Assembly (NCBI RefSeq): GCF_024139115.2
Contig: NC_085140.1
Coordinates: forward strand, 338,830,966 to 338,894,965
DNA from: Armigeres subalbatus
Taxonomy: Eukaryota > Arthropoda > Insecta > Diptera > Culicidae
Length of the DNA: 64,000 bases
Reading direction: 5' to 3'
Below are positions 1 to 11,727 of this stretch, in pieces (within the stretch, counting starts at the first letter, position 1; each line of letters begins with the position of its first letter). The notes below the pieces were generated by a model, which saw only the letters and a list, made by a program, of their open reading frames with translations, had not been told where the DNA came from and did no database searches. Made by a program: the position numbers and the translations under genes.

Positions 1-742
1 CAGGCTTTGCATTCTCGAGATCGTAGGTATGAATCCGGTTTGAGTGGGAGCTATTTCTTGCATTTTCGAGGTTCTGAAATCATCTTTCTGGATTTTGAAA
101 TTCCCCAAACGCCGAGAAATGGTTTAGTATTTCTTAAAGCTTAGACTAAGGCTTCTTCGACACGTTTATGGGGAATAATTCATCCAACTTTCTTTGCGAT
201 GATAATTGATAGACATGCCGAGAGTCTGCAGCAAAGTTCTGGTTTGCATAGAAATTTTAGATGTGAAAGGGTTTCGTCCTTTTTGGAGAACCTTATGATA
301 AATTCCACCACGTAGTAATATTTACAGATCCATATTTCGATCCCAACTGTAAGGCCGTATTCAGTGTCTCGTATTTGACTCGACTTGAGTCGATCACTTG
401 ATAAAGTGATCACCACGTCACTATCCAAGTCGTTCGTGAGTGGACGTTAGGCAAAATAACTCCGATTTTAACAATTGGCCCTCTACTAATCTTCAGTTTA
501 GATTCACTTCATACTTGTCGCTCGCTGGTCCATGGTGGTGTCTATTGATTCTGTTTCTTCATTACTTTCATAGGTATACTCCCTTTTGCTTTGAGTAGCA
601 CAGTTTAAACAGAAAAAAAAACAATAATTTATTTTCGAATAAGTCACGTACTAAAACGTACCATACTAATTAAAAAGCAGGCTTGCATATGTTATGTGTA
701 TAAAATAATTTAGGGCCTTTATTTTATACTCATTGTGGGGAA
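1..742. other. No gene seen; AT-rich repeat debris
   Basis: No supported gene. Bases 296-392 read on the minus strand match 27540-27640 on the plus strand, both as DNA and as a translated stretch (SSQ-RDTE-GLTV-IEI), so this is a relic of a dispersed repeat. The 82-residue ORF across it is therefore not treated as a host gene. Nothing recognisable in the rest. Confidence 0.5.
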
Positions 743-1651
743 TATATATATATTAGAGTGGGGCGCAGTTGTATGGAAAAACGCAAACTTCGTCCGATCA
801 AGTGAGATCAAGGTTTTTCTGATTCGTTTTGGGACCCCAATCAACTCTGCAAAATATGGGTTCGATTGGTTGCAACCTCGCATGCCGCATCGCGTTTTAA
901 ATTTACATGGAGATTAGTATGGAAAATCGTACTTTTTTACATTTTTGCTCTTAGCGGCTTCAATTTATCATCAATCACGTGACTCAATACGTTAGCATCT
1001 AGTCTGGAAGATGCCGAAAGACTTTGCCGAGGAAGGCACATAGCTGGAAGGTCTACAAAAAATGTTATTACGTTTGGAAATTGATTGTGTAACCCATATG
1101 CAAGAAATCAATGTTTCTGCCAGCACTACCGGACAACCTATAGTTCTCGAAGGGCAAAACCCATCTTCCTTGATGTCGGATTTTTTTCTTTGTGAAATGA
1201 TTCTGGATAGCTCCCATTAGCTCTAAAGCCCAATAAGATCAATTATTTTGAAATAACACTCAGTTAAATTATTGGTCTACGTAGTACGGCAGTGCTGGCA
1301 GAATAGACGATTTTTTGCATATGGTTTGAACACTCAATGTTCGAAGCGTTATAACTTTTTTCGTGGACGTTCCAGCAACGTTTCTTCCTTAGCAAAGTTT
1401 TTCGGCATCCTTTGGGTTATACTTTAATTCAATGTGCCACTTGGTTTATGATGAACTGAAGCCTCTAGCAGTAGAAATGCAAAAATATACGTTCTCCCAT
1501 ACTAATTTCCATACAAACTTCAAACGCGATGCGGAAAGCGAGGAAGCAACCAATAGGTACAAAATTCTACACAGTTGTTCAGGACCCAGAATGGCTTCGA
1601 AAAACCATTGATTTGAAAAAATGACCATGACGCCCCACTCTAATATATATC
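743..1651. mobile_element. Foldback element with about 400 bp inverted arms
   Basis: The ends mirror each other: tatatattagagtggggcg on the left and the reverse complement at 1631-1651. Pairing continues inwards: 1008-1130 (gatgccgaaa, ggaag, catatgcaa, tgccagcact) is matched by the reverse complement of 1289-1410. The two arms cover nearly the whole 0.9 kb with only about 150 bp between them. There is no coding capacity; the 60-residue ORFs lie in the arms. It looks like a non-autonomous DNA element; TA-rich flanks hide the TSD. Confidence 0.8.
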
Positions 1652-2570
1652 TATGTTCTGAAAAAACTGCAATAGAAAATCATTTTAACAGCTCGTTTAG
1701 AACATAAACGCAATGATACCGCACGAAAACTTTTAGATACGTGCAGCATGCGGTGTGCAAACTGATGTTTTAATTCCCATGTTCAAACCCGTATGTTTGA
1801 GATTAATCACACACGCGTGTTCAACCTGTGTTCGATTTTGGTTCGATTTATGAAGTAGAAACATAAGTAGTAGAACGCTAGTGACGCTGTAATCATTTAA
1901 ATTATTTTGCTAAATTATGCTCCAATAAGCTTCAATTGGCTATAATTTATGCATCATGTTGTAGTGCATATTTGGTTTCATCACCAACATCGGTTTGACA
2001 CTTGTAGTACCGGTACTTTGGTTGCCAGGTCGAAGTAACCTAGATGTTAGTCGCGCAAACTAGAACGACATTAGCAATCTTATACTTTTGAATCAACTGT
2101 TTATGATGAATTAGATTTGAATCTAGTGAGCATGTTTGAGTACGAACATACACACAGGAAAACGGCACCTAGATCCAGTTTACGTGAAGACTGATTATTC
2201 ATAAAAAAATGGATATTATCAAAGAAGAAATCAGGGTAAAAGCAGCAAATAAATATAAAATTTTCTTATGTAATGCAAAATTTCTAAAAACATTTAAAAA
2301 TTTTCCCCAAACCAAACATTAGTTAGCACTTTTAAAAGCAAAAATTGCAATTATAAAAGAAGATTTTTTCTCAAATCACGAAAAATGTCAAACTTATGAA
2401 TCCAATGAAAAAGCAATAAAACTGAGATTTTTCTTCCATAAATGACCCCTACTATAAAAACATTTATTGTTCATGGAAAATTAATTTAAAAAATTTCCCT
2501 TTTTTATTTATTTTTTGTTTATTATTTTGTTAATTATTTTGTCGATTCGATTTTTTTTTATGAAATAAAA
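1652..2570. other. No gene seen; AT-rich unique sequence
   Basis: Nothing recognisable. 2200-2530 is A-rich on the plus strand and turns T-rich towards the flank of the next element. Confidence 0.4.
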
Positions 2571-2572
2571 TA

Positions 2573-2782
2573 CAGTCGACTCTCTACATCTCGATGTTCT
2601 ATATCTCTCCCTATGTCGATGGTTTCCTCAGTCCCTTCAATCTACATACATTTGGGCTTTCTATATCTCGATAACCTCCCTATCTCGATATCTCAATCAA
2701 TTTTATATCAATTTTCCTTCCATTCCTCGATCTCTCCCAATCTCGATGGTCCCTTCAATATCGAGATGTGGAGAGGCGACTG
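2573..2782. mobile_element. pogo/Tc1-like MITE, 210 bp
   Basis: Terminal inverted repeats of about 24 bp: the left end cagtcgactctctacatctc and the reverse complement of the right end differ at a few positions. Both ends are flanked by TA (2571-2572 and 2783-2784), the TSD expected for the Tc1/mariner/pogo group. The interior is a string of diverged tatctcgat words. No ORF of its own. Confidence 0.8.
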
Positions 2783-2784
2783 TA

Positions 2785-3953
2785 TTTATTTCGAGGCAAA
2801 TTTTGTAATTTTTCATATCTGATATTGATTTATTTATGCAAATATCACATTTTGAACGGAAAACTTTGATTGCTTTGTGAAAAACTCTTCTAGAGGAACT
2901 GCTCCTTGAATTCATATCATGTACCCAAATCAATACCATTCGAAAACAAAGAATTGGTGCGCTAATTGTTTTATTTCTCATTTTTGTGATTTTTTCCAGT
3001 AGTGAGCACGCCGGAAAACAACAAAACACGACACAAATTGAGCCTTAATTGCCTGTTTTGCGAATGTTATTGATATAGGAACATGTTATCAATAATGGAT
3101 CAGATACCCTATTATAATTTTTTGCTTCAAAAAGTTCTATTTCTTCTGTTTTGTGAAAAATTCTTAATTATTTATGGAAACTTTGTATTATTTAGGGTAA
3201 TTTAATATTTATTTATTGCTTATACCCTTATTTTTATTGGCAATCTCCTAACTGTTTATGGAGAATTTCTAATTTTTTATGGAAATTTTGTTTTTTTGTC
3301 TTCACTTTTCACTTATTAATAATTTTATCTCACTTCTCACTTAAGAAGAAAGAAGCGAGAAATATGATAAGAGGTATATAAGGAATATGGCCAGCTTATG
3401 GCTTATGGCTTATGGCCGCATAGCTCTCGGTTGAATGATTTTCGGTCAAATGACCCTTTCCCATAAAAATAATAAATTGGCGATGAATCAGTACTTAATT
3501 CATTAGTATCAAAAAGTATTACTATCAAAAATTTAAATTCTTAAATTGTATTTTATTTTAAAATGTGATGTAGAATTTTCGCTCAAAACACCAATTTGTG
3601 GTATTTTAAGACACATGTCGCCTGGCATGTTGTAGAAAAGCAAATGGCTTGTCTAATACAAACGTTTTTTGTGTTCCTATACTTGCGAATCCCATTGGCT
3701 TTCTATGAAACCCACAACTGTAGGAACACTACTTCATCTAGGTATAAGCGCAAATAACAAGAAAAAATCAAGAAACTATTCGATACTATACCTATTTTGA
3801 ATTATTTCCATGTTTTAAATGTTTGTTTTCTTATGATTTGTATTGTGACAGATACGGTAATCGAACAACAATGTGCCATGCTGCGATATTAGATAACAGA
3901 GTTCGGGTAAAGTGCACTACCGCAAGTATACCATCAATTATTGGATCTTCTAC
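2785..3953. other. No gene seen; AT-rich with repeated tttatgga words
   Basis: Repeated tttatggaa/tttatggag phrases between 3160 and 3300 suggest an old tandem repeat. 3395-3470 carries cttatggc repeats and a fragment of the dispersed ggtcaaatgaccctttc minisatellite also seen at 32290. No gene supported. Confidence 0.4.
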
Positions 3954-4090
3954 CCTGCCGCACGGCTACAAAGTAAGATTATGCTGAAAGTGCCTGGGTT
4001 CGGTTCCCGGCCCGGTCTAGAAACTTTTCGGGATGGACCCTTAGCTGCGAGGCGGCTCCCAGTGGGGGATGTAATGCTAATGAGAAGAAG
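3954..4090 (+). mobile_element. Feilai-type tRNA-derived SINE, truncated and internally deleted
   Basis: Contains the SINE head (cacggctacaaag), a B-box-like gggttcggttcccgg and the Feilai tail (gctgcgaggcggctc then ggatgtaatgctaatgagaag). Compared with the full copy at 26307-26601 it lacks the first ~30 bp and about 140 bp of body. The 66-residue ORF here is a SINE artefact. Confidence 0.8.
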
Positions 4091-4184
4091 ACCCAGTAAT
4101 CTAAAATACTAATACTAATTTACCAAAGTATTTCTTTAGTAAATATTGGAAATATTTCCTTTTCTATGTGGCCGTCATGAGACT

Positions 4185-4345
4185 GAGCATTGATCAAGAT
4201 AATACTGCAAAACCTCTTTTTATGCTTCCACCTTATACGCTTCCTCTTTTCACGCTCAAAATTCCAAAAAACGCTCCCTCTTTTACGCTCCAAATTCGAA
4301 TTGACGCTTCCTCTTTTTACGCCCTACAGGATTTATATGAGGCAA
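4185..4345. repeat. Degenerate acgctccctcttt repeat
   Basis: Several copies of (t/c)acgctccctctttt and cacgctcaaaattc in imperfect tandem. The same words recur in the same orientation at 5428-5498, so the two blocks bracket about 1.1 kb. Confidence 0.55.
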
Positions 4346-4387
4346 ATTTGGATTAGTTTCAGAGAATGTTTTTTAGATAAACTAAAG

Positions 4388-4665
4388 TATGGAAATGCTA
4401 ATATCATCTTCCAAACTTAGACGTACATGTTCATAATAGAAATAGAGGTGAAAGTATAAAAATTGATAGTTCCGTTAGGATACGACAGGAATGAAGAATG
4501 TTTTTATAGAAGTCGATTTGAAAGCGAGTGGAGGGCAATATTTGTGATGGCACATATCGCACGACCTTCCTTCTGTCAAACTCCCGTATGAAGGGGGAGG
4601 GAAGAATATCTGTGTGGAAACTGATATATCTCCAGTAAATCGTTTAACTTCACGTAGAAGTAATT
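4388..4665. mobile_element. Dispersed repeat shared with 28097-28268
   Basis: 4388-4518 (tatggaaatgctaatatcat through atagaagtcgatt) matches 28133-28268 closely. The end at 4632-4663 (aaatcgtttaacttcacgta) is the reverse complement of the start of the other copy at 28097-28131. Each copy therefore keeps one inverted terminus of the same family. This reads as a small inverted-repeat element, truncated differently in each place. Confidence 0.6.
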
Positions 4666-4740
4666 CACTCAAATCATTAATTAAGCTTAAGTACTTCTAA
4701 TGTTCTAGAAATAGAATTTATGCTAGCATGCGGACTGGTA

Positions 4741-5320
4741 TTATTTGTTTTCATGGGTTATGGGTAGTCTATGAACTCCATAGAGCCAAGGTCTGCAGAT
4801 CAACCTCCGTACTGGAGGCAGTTTTTGAAAAATAAACAAGTTGTGGACCCCCTCTTGATATATGTTTGCATTCCAAGTATTGCTTGTTGTTGTGATGGGT
4901 TCCAGGTAGTCTACGAACTCCATCCATATTACTAATACGAACCAGCCTATGCATATGTAGACAAAGGTCTTACCGCATAAATTTCTTGAATGACCTTTAG
5001 CGTATGCCATGAACGCATTCTATTTTATGCACCACAAAGGACAGGTACCAAATATCAAATATCTGATGTACCGCGTGTAGATCTAAAGGCCTTACTCCAG
5101 GTATTTCTTGGATGGTCATGACCTTATACGCATTCTATCATATGTAACACAAAACACAGGTCCAAGCTCTAGAAGGTTCTTGAAAAAACTTTAAATACTT
5201 GAAAATGATAATGAACTGCTTATAAATTATGAGTACTTCGGAAATGCTTTCAGATGACCTGCTAAATTCGAGGTCCCAACTCCATGGGGTTCCTGGTTGA
5301 CTCTGAATTCTTGAAAATTG
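4741..5320. repeat. Degenerate repeated block (tagtctatgaactccat)
   Basis: Phrases recur imperfectly: tagtctatgaactccat and tagtctacgaactccat at about 4765 and 4905; ttcttgaatgacc and ttcttggatggtc at about 4983 and 5105; cgcattctat-ttatg at about 5015 and 5130. The ORFs of 60-100 residues on the minus strand run through the repeat and resemble no protein I know. Confidence 0.5.
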
Positions 5321-5589
5321 GAAAGATTTGCTCATTCTTAAGACCTCTACACTCAAACAAGTTGACAACCATAATAACGAAAAGATTAAGACTAAAAGTA
5401 AACTTTGCTTACCAAAAAGATTGCAAACTTTTTTCACGCTCAAAATTCTACGCTCCCTCTTTCAACGCTCTGATTCAATTTACGCTCCCCCGTTTTGGCT
5501 TTAGCTTAGCTTAGCTTAGACTGACTGTACATATCAATGGTTGCTACTCCGTGATTGATCTGAACTGGTGCAAATTGCACTTTAATCCA

Positions 5590-6250
5590 AATGAATGGTG
5601 GTGGGCTTGGTGGTCATATGGCTACAGCTTCTGCCTCATACGCAGGAGATCGTGGGTTCAATCCCAGGCCCGTTCCATTCCTCCTACTTTGTATCTTTTA
5701 AAATATTTCTCATGTTCTAGCAATCGCTAGAACTTGAAAATGGGCTTTTATACGGTTTCCATCGCTTCTATTCCTATACCTACAACTTGATAAGTTCTAG
5801 CAAATAACTGTAAGAATTCGAAATTAGCAAAAAAGCTAATTTCGGCATCCACCCTTTCGTTACTATCACATTGGCAACCCGTTAACCAAGACGAACCTCT
5901 GCCATAACCTAACCCCAAAAATTCCAATAAAGTTCCGCATGAACTCGTGGCGAGGGCAGAGGTGTTCTCGGCTTGCAGTGGGCGAGTGATTGCATCATCG
6001 ATTCCTTCCCATCCCCGATGACCTTGAGGACGTGGCCAGCGCTGTTATTGGCCATCCAAAATGCTAGAGCTCTCGGACTGGAGTGCAAATCCCATGCTTT
6101 CATCCATTGGTTCCCTGTACAATTGCGATTGTTCTGGTCGATCACGGAGTAGCAACTACGAAATGCACGATTATCATGCTGCTGCTCATGCTCATTATTA
6201 GTTCTTTGAAAAACAATTTTTGCAACTTCGAGGTTAGGCTTCCGAGCCAC
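5590..6250 (+). mobile_element. Composite repeat headed by a tRNA-Met-like SINE
   Basis: 5590-5670 folds like a tRNA: an anticodon stem ctgc/gcag around a loop holding CAT, then a T-arm with gggttcaatccc as B box. The body runs on to about 6250. The whole unit reappears inverted at 15700-16770, with the same order of head, ttctagcaatcgctagaac hairpin, gcgagggcagaggtg block and tccattggttccctgtacaa block. This supports one mobile unit of about 660 bp rather than a tRNA gene. Confidence 0.7.
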
Positions 6251-6264
6251 AACGACGACCTTTC

Positions 6265-6320
6265 TGTTAGAGACAGGCCAACATCGGGATGAAAGTCTCT
6301 AAAAAAAACTAAAAAAAATT
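6265..6320 (+). mobile_element. Possible LINE 3' tail fragment
   Basis: The sequence gagacaggccaacatcggga followed by tgaaagtctct and an A-rich run resembles the conserved LINE 3' end at 60497-60559 (gacgagccag, gctgaaagtctct, poly-A). Short and diverged. Confidence 0.35.
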
Positions 6321-6430
6321 ACTGTTTACTTCAGTTCTAGCCAAAAATAATGACAAAATAATATTGCGTATTTTGGATTTTGGGCCTGTGCGGGGAATAG
6401 CCTTTGACCTTGAGTGTTATAACTGTATTT

Positions 6431-6676
6431 CACCTACCTTCTTCTTCTTATTATTATTATTACTGGGACAGTGCCTCCTCGCTGCTTAGTTCATTCAGCT
6501 CTTCCACCGTTATTAACCGCGAGGTTCCTAAGCCAAATTACCATTTTTGCATTTGTATATCAGAGAATTTCCAAACCGAAAATGGCTTTGTCTGGCACCG
6601 GGAATCGAACCCAGTCCTCCACAGCATGGTCTTGCTTCATAGCCGTGCATTTTACCGCTAGGCTAAGGAGGGCCCC
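6431..6676 (-). mobile_element. Feilai-type SINE, near full length
   Basis: On the minus strand it begins ggggccctccttagcctagc, carries a B box (gggttcgattcccgg type, read here as the complement of ggcaccgggaatcgaaccca) and ends in a (taa/aag)n tail, seen as cttcttcttattattatta. It aligns along its length with 26307-26601, with a shorter middle. The two ORFs here are antisense SINE sequence. Confidence 0.85.
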
Positions 6677-9122
6677 ATAACCTGCCTTATTCCGTTTGGA
6701 AACGGCCGTAGAGCAAACAAAAAATTCAAACTAATGTTGGGTAGAGTGTGAAACTTTACCAAGTTTGAACGACGAGTCAAATTTGAACGTTTATGAGCAC
6801 CCGTTCTATGATTTTGGCAAATATGGTATAATAATTCATCGTTTATTGAATCCCGGCCAAGGGTTTTGCAGTATTTTGCGTGTATTTATGATGATCGTGT
6901 TTTAACCTATAGTGGAATTGATGTCTACGATGACTCAATTTGGCCTTACAAATCTAATCTTGTCTCTCGATTAGTGATCTGACTAAACATTGAGTCGAAC
7001 GAAAATCGATATCCCATCAATCCGCTAGAAAATGCTTGCCGAAAGCTATTCGTGTAGCAAATTTGTTTGTTTTCTTAGTCATTTATATGATTATTTCCCA
7101 AAAACAGCATCATAATCATACGCTTCGACTCTTTATTGCTTTTCCGTTCACTAATGGAGTTTATGCTAATGCATGTTGTTGCGATGCCACCAGTTTCACT
7201 TCTTCGGCGGCGGAAGCAATCGGTTTCAGATTTTACACGGCGACCACCCTGGGAGAAAAAAGATTCGATCTAGATAAAACCGCAATCTCGTGCCACGAAT
7301 AGCAGCATCTCACCAGTCGAACACCATAATTATCGGATTGATTTATTCTCGTAATCGACTCGACCCGTCATCAACGATAATCACTCAAATGCATTTGCCA
7401 ACTCGACCTGGATCGAGTGCTGGCTTGCTTGAGCAGAACGTCGGCTTAGAATTCTGCGGATCCCACTACTCCCCTCGAAGCAATCATTAGCAAATCCGAT
7501 CAAAGAATTCCCACCCACGCAAGAACAAGAATATGTCTCCTATAATCGCGCCAGCACGTCAACTTGGGCAAACTGGAACCCGATGCTGTCGTACTTTGGC
7601 AATTGCCCCTTTCGGTGGAGAACGCGGCGGCAGCTCAATCGAAGAAACGGAGCAATAATTTTATGGTTTTGTAATCGATTATTCTCATGTCTCATAGAAA
7701 CAACTGTAACGTGAATTGAATTCGAGCCTTACACGTTCGGGTCCACGATCGGCAAGTTGTGCGCAGTGTTGATTGTGCATTACCTGCAAGCAGGGCACAG
7801 ATAACCATGAGAGTCGCGCGAGACTTGAATGCACGTAGGGTTATGAGCTAGTTTTTGTCCCATCACGATTTTCTAATCATCTTTTATTTTTCGTTAAAGC
7901 ATTCTTGGCTAAGGTTGCTCTGAAGAAAGCTACACTTTGTCTTCGAAAATTTAAATTACATTACAATGGTTTCGAAAAAATTGATGGAAAGATAAGGGAA
8001 AAAGCTATTTGCTTTAGATCGTTTTTCGTTCGATACAACCCCTGTCAGCGGCAAAGAATATCGCGTAACTCCATTCCATTTGGAGGCTGCTTGTCGGCTC
8101 GCTGATTGGTACGAAGAAAATGCACTCCATCCATCCAGCGAACAAGTTTCATTTTTATGCAACCTCCATGGGAACAAACCAGCTTCGACAGCATTATCTG
8201 CTTATTTTTATATGTGATTATAATAAGGCATGTATTTCCAATGCCGCTTTCCGCTAGGCCCAGATCGCACTAGTTCATGGATTTCGTATACCCACGGGCC
8301 TAAGAGTACGTGTGTGTATTTGTGCTTCTATGTTGGTATCTATTGCTATCAGAAAACTATGCGCCATTTTCAGCCCGCCAGATCCATGTTTATTTATGCG
8401 ATTGACGAGGTGATAAATCGATTAGGTTGCAGTTGTGTGGTCAGTTTTTTTTTGCCATTTTGGTCATGTTGATTTTATCAATTGGCAGCTGTTCACCATG
8501 TGGGTATGGTTTGTATGAGGGCTGAAATGATCGGCACTAATCTACTATGGTATATGATTGCATAATTTCGATCCTTACGTGGCAGTTAGAATGAACTAAC
8601 GGTGAGAATTTCTCATGATGGATTTTTAGATATCCTTTTGAAAAATCTATGGTGTGTAATTTAGAAGGCAGTAGTAATGTTGATGTACATAATCGTGTTA
8701 TGCAACTTCCACATACTTTATCTCAATTGCCTCTTGAAACGTTAATTCTTTTTGTACGCTTTTAGACATAAGTAATACTTTATAATTAAAACAAAACTTC
8801 TACCTCTGCGATAGTTCGCCAAAGTACTCTTTGGTTGCATCCTACGTTTTTCATATATTCTGGCATATGATGACTCCCTGGCTTATCTTATTACTATGAG
8901 GGTGTAGGTGAAATACAGAAGATCTAACAATCACCGGTTGGGCATGGGTCCACTTCTTTTGAAAGTGATAGATACCCATCAAGTAGATAGTAACAGGTTT
9001 ATATGAGAATTTGTTACAGATATCTGTAACTGTTACAACATTTTTTTATCACTGCTGTGATAAACTTATGACAATAAATAATTCAATCATATTATTTATG
9101 TGTTGCACACATAAGTTTTGAC
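6677..9122. other. 2.4 kb without gene or recognised repeat
   Basis: No match to other parts of the window and no convincing coding frame; all ORFs are under 90 residues and lack recognisable motifs. 7200-7760 is less AT-rich than its surroundings. This is one of three repeat-poor islands (also 28270-30060 and 57180-58580), so it may be older host DNA such as intron or regulatory sequence; that is inference only. Confidence 0.4.
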
Positions 9123-9124
9123 TA

Positions 9125-9538
9125 GGGTGGGTGTACCAATTGTCGCCATACATAAGAACAACTATTTTTTAACCGTCTAAGACGAATTAAGTACTGTCCA
9201 TTTAATTCCACCAGTTAATTTTCGTTACAGACAAATGGACAGTACTTAATTCGTCTTAGACGGTTGAATACATTCCACTAAAAGAGCTTAATATATTTTT
9301 CTGAACTATTTTTTTTTTAAATAAGTGAAAGGCATGCGGGTGGACTTTATAAATCAAGCGAAAGGTTTTACTTCCTGCTCCTTAGAACAGCTGTGAAAAC
9401 TACAATAAAATTTGTTATAATCCTCAAAATTGATTAATCCATAATAGGAACGCATGCACCAGTTATGGCACTATTCTTAATTGTGGTTTCTTATATGGCA
9501 AATCCCATTGTCAGGACGTCAAAAATTAAGCAAAATCA
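9125..9538 (-). mobile_element. MITE copy, family of 26883-27370, one end lost
   Basis: Begins gggtgggtgtaccaattgtc after a TA and is the inverse of 26883-27370 up to the shared word gacgtcaaaaattaagcaaa. About 60 bp around the aatcccattgt junction is deleted and the far terminus is missing. It is interrupted by a 133 bp insertion (9171-9303). Confidence 0.8.
9171..9303. mobile_element. 133 bp hairpin insertion with 11 bp TSD
   Basis: Flanked by aactatttttt at 9160-9170 and again from 9304; the uninterrupted family copy (27330-27345, minus strand) has this word once, so the insertion is direct. The insert starts with 33 bp perfectly inverted arms (9171-9203 and 9233-9265, aaccgtctaagacgaattaa) around a 29 bp loop, then 38 bp of other sequence. 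The word acattccactaaaag in that tail recurs at 27507, linking it to the repeat there. Confidence 0.8.
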
Positions 9539-9812
9539 TAGATCTACATCTAGCCTATGGCATTTCCCACATAATGGCTATGTGAATATATGTGGAAACA
9601 TACATAACCCTTACTAACTAATAAACTTTATGTGGATTCTCCTATAGCGGCTGATACAATATCGTACACATAAAATTTATTTGTAAATTTCTTTAGATTT
9701 TGGCCAATAAAAATATGTGGATTTTTATTAGTGTATAGTTCGTTCGATTCAATAATAAGACTGCTAAGACAAGAACACAACACATAAATGAAATCCAGTA
9801 ACACTTTATAAC
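9539..9812. other. No gene seen; AT-rich
   Basis: Contains loosely repeated acataa/tatgtgga words but no boundary I can defend. Confidence 0.35.
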
Positions 9813-10164
9813 TAGGCTGACCATACGTACCGTATTTAACCCGTTTCGGCCCGGGCTACGATTTCAAATTGTAAAATCCACCGTTCTCTTGTTTTTCGAC
9901 CGATTTGCATGAAATTTGGAGGAAAGATGCATTAAACCCTATATTTTTGTGTAGATGTATTGATTTGGTGATTGGGTCCTTGGGTACGGTTTTATCGAGG
10001 GGGTCCCCTGGGTCAAATCAAGTCAAAAATAGGTCAACTTCCTTTTAATCGTGGATAACTAGTATTAAAGGCTCTCATTAATGATGCAATCGTTTCTATT
10101 CATCATTTTGCAATAGTGGGAATGGAAGCTGCACGTTTGGACCTCCAAAATCCGGTTACTGATG

Positions 10165-11590
10165 TTACGGGAACCTGGTTCCCCCAGGGCAGGGAAGTGC
10201 AGGGAAGTGGTCACTTTTTGAGTTGTTTTGAAACCCAGCTTGCGACACATCAAACTTCATGATTTTGCAACACAAATATAATAGAAGACATTTGCAGAGC
10301 ATCTGTGCACATTCGGGTCCCTGGGAACCTGGTACCCTCAGTGAAGTGGTCACTTTTTGATTGATTCTGAAACCCAGCTTGCGACACATCAAACTTCATG
10401 ATTTTGCAACGTAAGTACAATAGGAGACATTTGCAAAACATCTGACCACATTGGCCACTTTCGGAAGTTCCCTGGGAACCTGGTGCCCTCAGGGAAGTGG
10501 TCACTTTCTGATTGATTCCTAAGCCCAGCTCGCGACACATCGAACTTCATGATTTAGCAATGCAAATGCAATAGAAGACATTTGCAGAACATCTGACCAC
10601 ATTGGCCACTCCCGGAGTTTCCCTGAGAACCTGATGCCCCAAGAGAAGTGGTCACTTTTTGAGTTGTTCTGAAACCCAGCTTGCGACACATAAAACTTCA
10701 TGATTTTGCAACGCAAATACAATATGAAACATTTGCAGAACATCTGATCAAATTGGCTACTTCCAGAAGTTCCCTAGGAACCTGATGCCCCAAGGGAAGT
10801 GGTCACTTTTTGACTTGTTCTGAAACCCAGCTTGCGACAAATCAAACTTCATGATTTTGCCACACAAATACAATAGGAGACATTTGCAGAACATCTGACC
10901 ACATTGGCCACTTCCGGAAGTTCCCTGGGAACCTGGTACCCTCAGGAAAGTGGTCACTTTTTTATTGATTCTAAAACCCAACTTGCGAGACATCAAACTT
11001 CATGATTTCGCAACACAAATACAATAGGAGGCATTTGCGGAGCATCTGTGCACATTCGCCACTTTCGGAGGTTTCCTCAGGGAAGTGGTCACTTTGTAAG
11101 TGGTTCTGAAACCCAGCTTGCGACACATCGACACACATCATGCCTTTGCAACGCAAACACAATTGAAGACATTTGCAGAACATCTGACCACATTGACCGC
11201 TATTTCCGGAAGTTCCTTGGGAACCTGATGCCTCAAGGGAAGTGGTCGTTTTTTGATTGATTCTGAAACTTGCGACACATCGAACTTCATGATTTTGCAA
11301 CGCAAATACAATAGAAGACATTTAAAGAACTTCTGAGCGCATTGGCCACTTCCGGAGGTTCCCTGGGAACCTGGTGCCCTCAGAGAAGTGGTAATTTTGT
11401 AAGTGGCTCTGATACCCAATTTTCGACACATCGAACTCCATGATTTTGCAACGCAAATACAATAGAAGACATTTGCCGAACATCAGGGCACATCGGCCAC
11501 TTCTCGGTGTTCCCTGGGAACCTTATGAACCCAGGGAAGTGGCCGTTTAATTGGTTCTGAAAAACAGCTTGCGACACATCAAACTGAAAG
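10165..11590 (+). repeat. Left-arm tandem array, about ten 151 bp units
   Basis: The marker cgacacatc(a/g)aactt recurs at 10243, 10382, 10533, 10684, 10835, 10986, 11121, 11273, 11424 and 11572. Spacing is 151 bp in most intervals, with deletions giving 135-148. A unit holds gaagtggtcactttttga, tctgaaacccagcttgcgac, cttcatgattttgcaac, gaagacatttgcagaacat and ttccctgggaacctg. The minus-strand ORFs of 60-116 residues are repeat translations. Confidence 0.9.
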
Positions 11591-11635
11591 ATTTTGTTTT
11601 CTCCAAATAATCTACTGTGTGTTTCGGAGCATTCT

Positions 11636-11727
11636 TTTCTGCACCGAACTGGGAATCTCATCCAGCTTTGTTCAACATGGTCTTGCTTTTTAGCCGCGCA
11701 TCTTATCGCACGGCTAAGGAAGGCCCC
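11636..11727 (-). mobile_element. Feilai SINE 5' fragment in foldback centre
   Basis: On the minus strand it reads ggggccttccttagccgtgc, then the agcaagaccatg word, ending near the B-box region. Only the head survives. Confidence 0.75.

Noticed and set aside
180..428. 82-residue minus-strand ORF as a host gene
   Set aside because: Part of it is repeated at 27540-27640, so it is a dispersed repeat relic.
5600..5675. tRNA-Met gene
   Set aside because: The CAT loop and B box are good, but the head continues into a repeated body found again inverted at 15700-16770, so it is a SINE-like unit.
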